Source: UBA2653 sp964572685
GTDB taxonomy: Bacteria; Pseudomonadota; Gammaproteobacteria; Legionellales; Legionellaceae
Reading direction: 5' to 3'
Assembly: GCA_964572685.1 (NCBI GenBank)
Contig: CAZNFJ010000053.1
Location: 1-11,003, forward strand
DNA: 11,003 bases
The notes under the pieces are model-generated. The model was not told the origin of the DNA. It made no database searches and saw only the letters and a list, made by a program, of their open reading frames with translations. This document shows positions 5,685 through 11,003 of this stretch, piece after piece; positions within the stretch are counted from its first letter, which is position 1; each line of letters starts with the position of its first letter. A program made the translations under genes and the position numbers.

Positions 5685-6642
5685 TGAGTTTGGTGAGTGG
5701 TTTGGGGAGTGCCAGCTGTGAAAGTTCCCAAGCACTAACCCATCGCCCCTCTCTATTGAGCAAGCAAACCTTCTTTAAACTCACGTGAATATCCATGCGC
5801 ATATGTGTCAAATCATGATAGCAATGCGCAATGACCTCACTTGGGCATTCTTCAGGCAAACACCAAAGCTTTGGCCAAATTCCTTCATTAGGTCGTTGTT
5901 CTAACCAGATTTCATGTTGAGGATTGATAAAAGCAGTGAAATCCCAACGAACTATTTTTCGAGTCAATTTTTTTTCTTTTAAAGGAATAGTTTCCACCTT
6001 TTGATGCTGAAAGGCATAGCATTGTTGATGAAGAGGACAATCACCACATTTGGGGTTTTTGGGTTTACAGCAAGTAGCACCCATGTCCATGATGGCTTGG
6101 GTGTAAGCTTGACATTGTGTATGGGGCATACAATTATTGGCCAGTGTTTGTAAGCTTTTTTTTGTTGTCGGGAGATGAATAGAAGCCTCTATGCCAAAAA
6201 ATCGTGAAAGCACTCGCATGACATTCCCATCCAAAATAGCATAAGGTAAATTAAAAGCTTGGCTGGCAATGGCTGCAGCTGTAGAAGGGCCAATACCTGG
6301 TAAGGCCATTAATGCTTCCAAATGTTGTGGAAAGCGTCCTTGGTGTTCTTGCACAATTATTTGCGCACAGCGATAAAGATTTTTTGCACGATGGTAATAG
6401 CCAAGACCTGCCCAATGGAGTAGAACATCATCAAGTGACGCATTGGCGAGATCGAAAACGTTTTCAAATTTAGAAATAAAGCGCTCAAAATAAGGAATAA
6501 CAGTCGCGACCTGGGTTTGTTGTAACATGATTTCTGACAGCCAAACGTGATAGGGGCTTTGATGTTGCCAGGGTAAATCATGACGACCGTGTTGCAAATA
6601 CCAAGATAAAAGTGTTGTTTGGAAAAAAATTTCAGATTTCAT
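5653..6642 (-). CDS. mutY: Adenine DNA glycosylase MutY
   Basis: A 329-aa base-excision repair enzyme that removes adenine mispaired with 8-oxoguanine. Counted from the ATG at 6642, key residues fall on the Escherichia coli numbers: catalytic Glu37 in SEIMLQQTQV, the helix-hairpin-helix LPGIGPSTAAAI (114-125), Asp138 in ILDGNVMRVL, and the [4Fe-4S] cysteines C192, C199, C202 and C208 (C-x6-C-x2-C-x5-C). This supports the start over a GTG 39 nt upstream. The C-terminal part (about 230-329) is the NUDIX-like domain (MutT-like) that recognises 8-oxoG. It lies 45 bp after the membrane-protein gene on the same strand, so it probably shares that promoter. Its 3' end lies inside the Sel1 gene on the opposite strand, with no terminator between. 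Confidence 0.95.
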   Translation of the reverse strand: MKSEIFFQTTLLSWYLQHGRHDLPWQHQSPYHVWLSEIMLQQTQVATVIPYFERFISKFENVFDLANASLDDVLLHWAGLGYYHRAKNLYRCAQIIVQEHQGRFPQHLEALMALPGIGPSTAAAIASQAFNLPYAILDGNVMRVLSRFFGIEASIHLPTTKKSLQTLANNCMPHTQCQAYTQAIMDMGATCCKPKNPKCGDCPLHQQCYAFQHQKVETIPLKEKKLTRKIVRWDFTAFINPQHEIWLEQRPNEGIWPKLWCLPEECPSEVIAHCYHDLTHMRMDIHVSLKKVCLLNREGRWVSAWELSQLALPKPLTKLITKVFLALES

Positions 6643-6687
6643 CAAATAGAGAAATATTGAATAATTGTTTGATGATACCACAGGCCT

Positions 6688-7347
6688 CTATGTTGATAAA
6701 CAGTGCAGTTGTCTGGTTTGGCTAGCAATTTCGTGACCAATCTTGCCAAAGAAAAAAAGAAGTGCAGTGCTGCTGCAAATTAGCGCAATACCTATCACGG
6801 GATGGGCTATTAATGCACTAAAACATAAGATTTTTAAACTGGCTAGCCAATATAAACCAAGACTTATTCCAAGACCAAGACCCAACCCCCATTTGATTGG
6901 AAAAGTATAATGTCTTTTAAAATATAAATATGATTTTTTGATGGGGAAAGATTTGGTGAGTAGTTGAACTTGTTTTTCAATTTCAGGGGTTAGAATTTGT
7001 TTGAGCGTTTCTTTATTCAATAGCTTGCAATCGTTTAATTGAAGACACGCGACATATACTTTTGGAAACTCTTTAAACTTAATAATTTGAACAAGAGTGG
7101 CCTCGTCAAAACTATTTTGGGACACCAATAGTTCAATCACTGATTTAAAGTAATGTTGAGCTTGCTCCTCGTTAAGGATTTTTGAAACATCTTGAAGAAG
7201 TTCGATTTGATGAATATTGTTTTCCAGTAAAATTTGAAATATATCAGTTGAATCATAACAACCAGATTCCTGGATGTTGTTCAATAGAATATTATCGTCA
7301 ATTTCATGGTCTTTGAGTAGGTCTTTGATGTTAAAATAACGGGGCAT
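6688..7347 (-). CDS. Unknown protein with C-terminal membrane hairpin
   Basis: A 219-aa protein of unrecognised family. Residues 1-140 are soluble, probably helical and Leu/Ile/Gln/Glu-rich, without a catalytic motif I can name. Two hydrophobic segments follow at about 153-174 (containing alternating GLGLGLGISLGL) and 178-200, separated by only a few residues. This suggests a membrane hairpin followed by a short polar tail. The ATG at 7347 (MPRYFNIK) is preferred because AAGGA lies 7 nt upstream; the ATG at 7353 is only 1 nt from it. It has a near-consensus promoter and is followed by mutY 45 bp downstream, so mutY may depend on it. It could be a translocated or inner-membrane protein; the sequence does not decide. 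Confidence 0.7.
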   Translation of the reverse strand: MPRYFNIKDLLKDHEIDDNILLNNIQESGCYDSTDIFQILLENNIHQIELLQDVSKILNEEQAQHYFKSVIELLVSQNSFDEATLVQIIKFKEFPKVYVACLQLNDCKLLNKETLKQILTPEIEKQVQLLTKSFPIKKSYLYFKRHYTFPIKWGLGLGLGISLGLYWLASLKILCFSALIAHPVIGIALICSSTALLFFFGKIGHEIASQTRQLHCLST

Positions 7348-7374
7348 GGACATTTCCTTGATGATAAGCAAGTT

Positions 7375-7402
7375 ATTATACAATTTATTTATTATTTGTC
7401 AT
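7375..7402 (-). promoter_or_regulatory. Promoter of the membrane protein-mutY unit
   Basis: On the minus strand, ATGACA (7402-7397, 5/6 to consensus) and a perfect TATAAT (7380-7375) are separated by 16 bp, with AAGGA and the ATG at 7347 downstream. It lies in the divergent intergenic region shared with era. Confidence 0.7.
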
Positions 7403-7474
7403 CTATTTTTGCTTATTTTTATTTCAATTTGTGAGTTGGAGTGTTAAAATCGTTTTTATTTGTGAATTGAACCT

Positions 7475-8365
7475 ATGTCAACTTTTTGCGGTTATATTGC
7501 GCTCGTTGGGCGCCCAAATGTGGGTAAATCGACGTTACTCAACCAACTCATGGCTTGTAAAATGAGTATTACCTCACGAAAGCCTCAAACCACAAGACAT
7601 CGTGTATTGGGTATTTTAACTGAAGATACTTATCAATACGTATTTGTCGACACACCTGGTCTTCATGGGCAGGATAAGCAAATGCTTAATAAAATGATGA
7701 ATAAAGCTGCGCGTGAGGCGATTGCTGATGTGGATGTCATTGTATGGCTTTTGGATGCAACTCGCTGGACTGCAGATGATGATTTGGTGTTAAAAGCCAT
7801 CAAAGCACATCCTCAAGTGCCTTGTATTCTTGTGGTCAATAAAATTGATAAAATCAAAGACAAGGATGAATTATTGCCAAAATTACAAGACTGGCAAAAT
7901 TTGCATAACTTTCATGCGATGATTCCATTATCAGCTAAAACAGGCGCACAAGTGAAGCACTTATTAGAAGTCATTCAACCGATGATGCCTGAAAGTCCAC
8001 ATTTCTTTTATGCAGATCAACAAACTGATCGTGACGTAAAATTTCAGTTATCCGAAATTTTACGTGAAAAAGTTTTTCGCTACTCTGGGGATGAGTTGCC
8101 TTATTCGACCTCAGTTGAAATTGAATCTATTAAAGAAGAAAATAAAATGTGGCGTATTCACGCTTTAATTTGGGTGGATAAAGAAAGTCATAAACGCATG
8201 TTGATTGGTACCAAAGGCGAAAGAATGAAATTGATGGCTACCGAAGCACGCAAGGATATGGAAAAACGCTTGGCTAAAAAAGTGTTTTTACAATGCTATT
8301 GTAAAGTCAAATCCGGATGGGCAGAGGATGTTCGATTTTTAAAAGAGATGGGGATGGATGATTGA
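7475..8365 (+). CDS. era: GTPase Era
   Basis: A 296-aa essential GTP-binding protein acting in 16S rRNA maturation and 30S assembly. Visible motifs are the G1 P-loop GRPNVGKST (12-20), the switch I segment KPQTTRHRVLG, the G3 DTPG (59-62), the G4 NKID (122-125) and the G5-like SAK. The C-terminal KH RNA-binding domain is seen in LREKVFRYSGDELPYSTSVEIE and IGTKGERMKLMATEAR. Length and order are standard. It ends in an 8-bp overlap with recO, so the two are probably translationally coupled. rnc (RNase III), its usual upstream partner in many Proteobacteria, is not next to it here. Instead a divergent unit starts upstream, so era must have its own promoter in 7403-7474. A TAAAAT at 7444-7449 is a possible -10, but I see no good -35. 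Confidence 0.97.
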   Translation: MSTFCGYIALVGRPNVGKSTLLNQLMACKMSITSRKPQTTRHRVLGILTEDTYQYVFVDTPGLHGQDKQMLNKMMNKAAREAIADVDVIVWLLDATRWTADDDLVLKAIKAHPQVPCILVVNKIDKIKDKDELLPKLQDWQNLHNFHAMIPLSAKTGAQVKHLLEVIQPMMPESPHFFYADQQTDRDVKFQLSEILREKVFRYSGDELPYSTSVEIESIKEENKMWRIHALIWVDKESHKRMLIGTKGERMKLMATEARKDMEKRLAKKVFLQCYCKVKSGWAEDVRFLKEMGMDD

Positions 8366-9026
8366 GTCTGAGCAAGCGTATTTGATTCATCAGTATCCTA
8401 TACGCGATCACTTACTATTGGTGTATATCTTGACACCAACTCGGTATTTCAAGGGCTTTTATCGTATGCCTAAAAAAAAGTCCTTGGTACAAAAACCTTT
8501 TTCTTTTTGCCCTTATTGGAGCGCTTGGAAGAAAAATAAACAAGCTATCAATGTACAATCTCTGGAATTTTCGGCAACTCCTTGGATGCCCAAGGGACTA
8601 AAGCTCATTGTTGGTTTATATCTTAATGAGCTGATTTATCACTTGTGTGGTGGTTTTGATGAACAAGTTGAACTCAGTATTTATTCTCTTTATGAAGCTA
8701 TTTTACAGCATTCCGAAGATTGTCCACTGCATTTGATTCGTGAATTTGAATGGCAACTTCTAGCCGATTGTGGCTATGCCATTGATTTTACCAGAGCTAT
8801 TGATAATACACCGCTTCAGGAAAATGTTTATTATAATTTTTCGCCCGATAGTGGTTTTTTTGTAGCCCATGAAGGATGGTTAGGTGCTGAAATTCAAAAT
8901 CAGCATCAAAATAGCGCAATAGTCAAATATGTCTTGCGAAAAACCATTGATTATGTTCTGGATGGTAAGATATTACAGAGTCGTGCTTTATTGATGGAAT
9001 GGTTGCAACAATCTAACTCAAAATGA
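8358..9026 (+). CDS. recO: DNA repair protein RecO
   Basis: A 222-aa recombination mediator that, with RecR, loads RecA onto SSB-coated DNA in the RecFOR pathway. The N-terminal OB-fold is recognisable (QAYLIHQYPIRDHLLLVYILT...FKGFYRMPKKK). The helical C-terminal region contains the family-typical LYLNELIYHL...LYEAILQ...REFEWQLLADCGYAIDF. The four-cysteine zinc site known from some RecO proteins is not present; only scattered cysteines are seen. The ATG overlaps the end of era by 8 bp. No terminator is obvious after the stop. The usual downstream gene of many gammaproteobacteria, pdxJ, is absent and is replaced by an insertion-sequence relic and minus-strand genes. Confidence 0.92.
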   Translation: MIESEQAYLIHQYPIRDHLLLVYILTPTRYFKGFYRMPKKKSLVQKPFSFCPYWSAWKKNKQAINVQSLEFSATPWMPKGLKLIVGLYLNELIYHLCGGFDEQVELSIYSLYEAILQHSEDCPLHLIREFEWQLLADCGYAIDFTRAIDNTPLQENVYYNFSPDSGFFVAHEGWLGAEIQNQHQNSAIVKYVLRKTIDYVLDGKILQSRALLMEWLQQSNSK

Positions 9027-9118
9027 CTCTATTTGTACTATAATGGTTTCATTAGATGATGTTATTAAAAGTAGATAGATGATGACTCTAACGTTGGTTA
9101 AGGAATTAAAATATCAAG

Positions 9119-9202
9119 GTATACCCAATGCTAATCAATTTTTGGTCTTAATGCGATAAGGATCTAGAAGTTTTTAGTCAATAATTTTTTTAATTTACCT
9201 AA
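9119..9202 (-). mobile_element. Relic of an IS630-type element end
   Basis: The sequence from 9119 matches the outer end of the complete IS630 element at 9734 almost base for base at first (GTATA-C/T-CCAAT--TAATCAATTTTT). It then continues to TTTTTAGTCAATAAT and TTAATTTA. On the minus strand it encodes KLKKLLTKNF-stop, corresponding to the transposase C-terminus KLSTLLTKKFQVIGV-stop. Only about 85 bp survive, and the matches are too divergent for a recent copy. It therefore represents an older, related element in the same orientation. Confidence 0.65.
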
Positions 9203-9234
9203 GCAAATACTTTAAATTGCGGTTACTTTAAAAT

Positions 9235-9444
9235 TTAGGTGCCTTTAATGATGTTAAACATCACAGGATAAGGCAATAAGATCTTAATAACACCAAAAAA
9301 CTGCAACACATAAATTAACAGTAAAACAAATACGAGGATATTTAACAAACTTTTAATCATAGACGCCATGGGAATATAAACATTAATTAATCCGAGTACA
9401 GCGCCCGCTAAAACAATGAGGATAATTAAATTTAATAGAGTCAT
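9235..9444 (-). CDS. Small membrane protein, Thivi_2564 family
   Basis: A 69-aa, almost entirely hydrophobic protein resembling the Thivi_2564 family of small membrane proteins: MTLLNLIILIVLAGAVLGLINVYIPM..., then a short polar turn (MIKSLLNI) and a second helix LVFVLLLIYVLQFFGV. Two transmembrane helices are predicted with a conserved-looking NxYIPM between them. The function of the family is unknown. The ATG at 9444 is preferred because it begins the family-like N-terminus and has AGAG about 9 nt upstream; a longer frame to 9483 has no such support. It lies 66 bp downstream of the DUF3309-type gene on the same strand, so the two are likely co-expressed. The short C-terminal extension (LPYPVMFNIIKGT) runs towards the insertion-sequence relic. 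Confidence 0.7.
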   Translation of the reverse strand: MTLLNLIILIVLAGAVLGLINVYIPMASMIKSLLNILVFVLLLIYVLQFFGVIKILLPYPVMFNIIKGT

Positions 9445-9510
9445 AATCAATTCTCTGTTTATATAACACGCCACATTAACCAAGCATCGCGAAAATATTC
9501 AACATATCTT

Positions 9511-9678
9511 CTAAATACCTATCGATATGCGCCCAAGCAGTACTAGTATTAAATAAATAACTAAAATCGTTCCAATAATACCTGCTGGTGTATATCCCCA
9601 GTTCCTGCTATGTGGCCAAGTTGGTAAGCCACCGATCAAAAATAATATTAACAAAACAAGAAATATAGTACCTAACAT
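9511..9678 (-). CDS. Small membrane protein, DUF3309 family
   Basis: A 55-aa protein. The N-terminal helix MLGTIFLVLLILFLIGG is followed by the diagnostic LPTWPHSRNWGYTPAG loop and a second helix GTILVIYLILVLLGRI. This is the complete layout of DUF3309 proteins, small membrane proteins of unknown function that often accompany other small stress-type membrane proteins. A good ribosome binding site, AAGGA, lies 6 nt before the ATG. The Thivi_2564-type gene follows on the same strand. An IS630 element lies 60 bp upstream, so its promoter region has been altered (a TATAAT at 9716-9711 remains). Confidence 0.85.
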   Translation of the reverse strand: MLGTIFLVLLILFLIGGLPTWPHSRNWGYTPAGIIGTILVIYLILVLLGRISIGI

Positions 9679-9710
9679 GATTTTTCCTTAAAAGTAGGTT
9701 CACTCTTTGG

Positions 9711-9739
9711 ATTATAGACTACTATTCTGAGTTGTATAT
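9711..9739 (-). promoter_or_regulatory. Promoter remnant for the DUF3309-type gene, -35 at the IS border
   Basis: A perfect -10 TATAAT (9716-9711) on the minus strand would start RNA about 25-30 nt before the DUF3309 ATG. With a 17-bp spacer the -35 hexamer is ATATAC at 9739-9734, a poor match that straddles the proposed IS630 insertion border. Confidence 0.45.
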
Positions 9740-9762
9740 CCAATATTAATCAATTTTTATCT

Positions 9763-10800
9763 TTATACCCCAATAACCTGAAATTTTTTAGTCAATAATG
9801 TACTTAATTTATCATTGTATTGAGCGATGTTTTCAAAAAACTGCATGACGACAACTTTGAAGTCAGCAAATTTTTCGTAATACTTATTATACAAAATCGT
9901 TTTACGCATGAACTTCCATAAACGTTCAATTAAATTAAGATTGGGTGAGTACGGTGGCATAAAAAGTAGCCTAATTTTGGATGTTTTCAAATATTCGTAA
10001 ACTAATCCATTTTTGTAATATTTTGCATTATCCAATGTGATAAAAATTGACTCTGCATTGGGATGCTTTTGCTCCAAAGTCTCAAATAATTTCAAAGTAG
10101 ATTGGGTGTTAATCGTATCATCTGTGCGAATAATTACTTCCAATGTATCCGCATTTAATGCGCCGTTAATATTGATTCGTTGCCGTCCTGAATTCGATTT
10201 CACTACTTTATCTTGGCCCTTTTTAATCCAGCCATACGCCAGTTGTGTATTATGCTGAGGATGGACTCCGTCCAGATAATAGTGAGCATCATGTTCGCCT
10301 TTATCTTTTACTATCTCTTCTAACATCATCAAATAAGCCTTTTGCAATTCGGTATTAGCCTTACCTGGTATGGTCTTTGCTTTTTTATAAACAAAATTGA
10401 GGCGATGCAGTAATTGTCTCATTCCGCTAATAGAGTAGTGAACGTTATAAACTTGTTTAACATGCTCAACGATAGCTTCGACTGTCAAATACGTTTGTGT
10501 TTCTAAATGAGCTGAAAACTCTTCGATTTCGGCACAGCTCAGCATCGGTTCGCTGCCAAAATAATTATTCTTCAATAAACCAAAAACACCATCTGCTTCA
10601 TAGCGCTTTCGATAATTACCTATCGTGTCTGTATCAAGCATCAATACGTCAGCTATTTCTTGAGGAGTTTTGCCACGCGACAGTAAATAAACCGCTTTAA
10701 TTTTATCAGCGTCTTTTTTATTTTTAGCGGCACGATGGGCTCGTCTAAGCTCATTCGTTTGTGCTTCTGTAAGAATCAATGTTTTCATGCTCCATAGCAT
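9763..10800 (-). CDS. IS630-family transposase (DD34E)
   Basis: A 345-aa transposase with no frameshift. The N-terminal helix-turn-helix region is typical (DADKIKAVYLLSRGKTPQEIADVL...IGNYRKRY...G), followed by a linker and the RNase H-like DDE domain. Counted from the ATG at 10800, the catalytic residues are D177 in YYLDGVHP, D257 in ITLDNAKYY and E292 in PPYSPNLNLIERLW. There are 34 residues between the second Asp and Glu, as expected for IS630. It cuts and reinserts the element at TA sites. The start could also be the ATG at 10788 (MKTLILTEAQ), which looks more like the usual family N-terminus, but neither has a well-spaced Shine-Dalgarno. A short inverted repeat covers both start codons. 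It appears intact and potentially active. Confidence 0.93.
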   Translation of the reverse strand: MLWSMKTLILTEAQTNELRRAHRAAKNKKDADKIKAVYLLSRGKTPQEIADVLMLDTDTIGNYRKRYEADGVFGLLKNNYFGSEPMLSCAEIEEFSAHLETQTYLTVEAIVEHVKQVYNVHYSISGMRQLLHRLNFVYKKAKTIPGKANTELQKAYLMMLEEIVKDKGEHDAHYYLDGVHPQHNTQLAYGWIKKGQDKVVKSNSGRQRININGALNADTLEVIIRTDDTINTQSTLKLFETLEQKHPNAESIFITLDNAKYYKNGLVYEYLKTSKIRLLFMPPYSPNLNLIERLWKFMRKTILYNKYYEKFADFKVVVMQFFENIAQYNDKLSTLLTKKFQVIGV

Positions 10801-10801
10801 G
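10786..10801 (-). repeat. Inverted repeat over the transposase start codons
   Basis: CATGCT (10786-10791) and AGCATG (10796-10801) are perfect inverted repeats around a 4-nt loop, and both transposase ATG candidates lie in the arms. In the mRNA this would be a 6-bp hairpin at the initiation site and could limit transposase synthesis (inferred). Confidence 0.45.
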
Positions 10802-11003
10802 ATCCAATTAAAAAATTTTTCAAGTACTTTTTTGGATATTTACCGAAAACTCATTGGCGAGGCGTATATTCAGAATCCAGAGGTTTTAAAGGCAATAGCC
10901 AAAGTCCCTCGAGCTCATTTTACACCCATGGAATATCGGTCACAGGCTGAAGTTAATACTGCGCTTCCCATTAGTTGCGGACAAACCATTTCGCAACCGT
11001 ATA
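10799..11003 (+). CDS. pcm: Protein-L-isoaspartate O-methyltransferase, N-terminal part (runs off window)
   Basis: The frame reads YRKLIGEAYIQNPEVLKAIAKVPRAHFTP...ALPISCGQTISQPY. This is the N-terminal substrate/SAM-side region of protein-L-isoaspartate (D-aspartate) methyltransferase, which repairs isomerised aspartates in aged proteins; GQTISQPY is the family signature. The SAM-binding GxGxG part lies beyond the window. The only in-frame ATG upstream of the family block is at 10799, inside the IS630 right end. The first 13 or so residues (MIQLKNFSSTFLD) would come from the element. TTG at 10832 is another possibility. No convincing ribosome binding site precedes either. The native start appears to have been removed or displaced by the insertion, so the gene may be expressed as an IS-fused protein or be inactive. 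Confidence 0.8.
   Translation, partial: MIQLKNFSSTFLDIYRKLIGEAYIQNPEVLKAIAKVPRAHFTPMEYRSQAEVNTALPISCGQTISQPY

Larger units (their letters stand above)
9739..10836 (-). mobile_element. Complete IS630-family insertion sequence
   Basis: An element of about 1.1 kb with one transposase gene. Both outer ends carry ATATCCAA read inward (9736-9743, and the complement of 10839-10832). If the element proper begins with TCCAA, it is flanked on both sides by TA (9737-9738 and 10837-10838). TA target duplication is the rule for the IS630/Tc1 group. The left border is independently supported because homology with the relic at 9119 begins at the same point. Inward from the shared 8 bp the ends agree only loosely, both reaching an AATTTTT run. 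The exact borders could therefore shift by one or two bases. Confidence 0.75.

Noticed and set aside
7421..7449. Candidate era promoter with TAAAAT as -10
   Set aside because: The hexamer at the correct -35 distance (ATTTCA) is too poor to call, although some era promoter must lie in this interval.
8358..9026. Lack of the four-cysteine zinc site in RecO as a sign of inactivation
   Set aside because: Many gammaproteobacterial RecO proteins lack this site, and the frame, length and coupling to era are normal.
9079..9159. 26-codon plus-strand frame downstream of recO
   Set aside because: Half of it lies inside the IS630 relic and it ends there. It may be the start of a gene lost to the insertion, but it has no recognisable family.
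1..11003. CRISPR array, tRNA or rRNA genes, toxin-antitoxin or phage genes
   Set aside because: No spaced direct repeats, tRNA cloverleaf signatures, rRNA segments or phage/toxin protein motifs were seen on either strand.

Overview
The window is AT-rich DNA from a gammaproteobacterium, most likely an intracellular, Legionellales-type organism. This is an inference from four things: an isolated, short type II secretion gspC gene away from any gsp cluster; a eukaryote-type protein kinase; several orphan membrane proteins of unknown function; and a mix of conserved housekeeping genes with decaying mobile DNA. No ribosomal RNA or other species marker is present, so the genus is not fixed.

Layout. 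Positions 1-428 are the 3' end of a group II intron: the maturase C-terminus, then a recognisable ribozyme domain V, then the probable 3' splice boundary. It is followed by an orphan reading frame (to 811) that may be the downstream half of the interrupted gene. Positions 1085-2380 encode the most striking gene, a mitogen-activated-protein-kinase-like Ser/Thr kinase with all catalytic motifs and a TNY activation-loop signature. After it come a short decayed copy of the end of a Met/Cys-metabolism PLP enzyme gene (about 2400-2490), a strong promoter, and a small orphan membrane protein (2611-3072). A bidirectional terminator separates these from the intact PLP enzyme gene (3093-4247, minus).

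Positions 4299-5684 hold a secreted CAP-domain protein (minus) divergent from a gspC and Sel1-lipoprotein pair (plus). The Sel1 gene overlaps the end of mutY (5653-6642, minus) by 32 bp. mutY probably shares a transcript with an upstream two-helix membrane protein (6688-7347), which has a good sigma-70-type promoter. Divergent from that promoter are era and recO (7475-9026), overlapping by 8 bp.

Positions 9027-10838 are an insertion-sequence landing zone. A divergent remnant of an IS630-type end (about 9119-9202) and a complete IS630-family element (9739-10836) bracket two tiny membrane-protein genes, a Thivi_2564-type gene (9235-9444) and a DUF3309-type gene (9511-9678). The complete element sits at the very 5' end of a protein-L-isoaspartate methyltransferase gene (pcm) that runs off the window, and its end supplies an in-frame ATG to that gene. 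Housekeeping functions (DNA repair by MutY and RecO, GTPase Era, sulfur amino acid metabolism, protein repair) are thus interleaved with probable host-interaction and secretion genes and mobile DNA.
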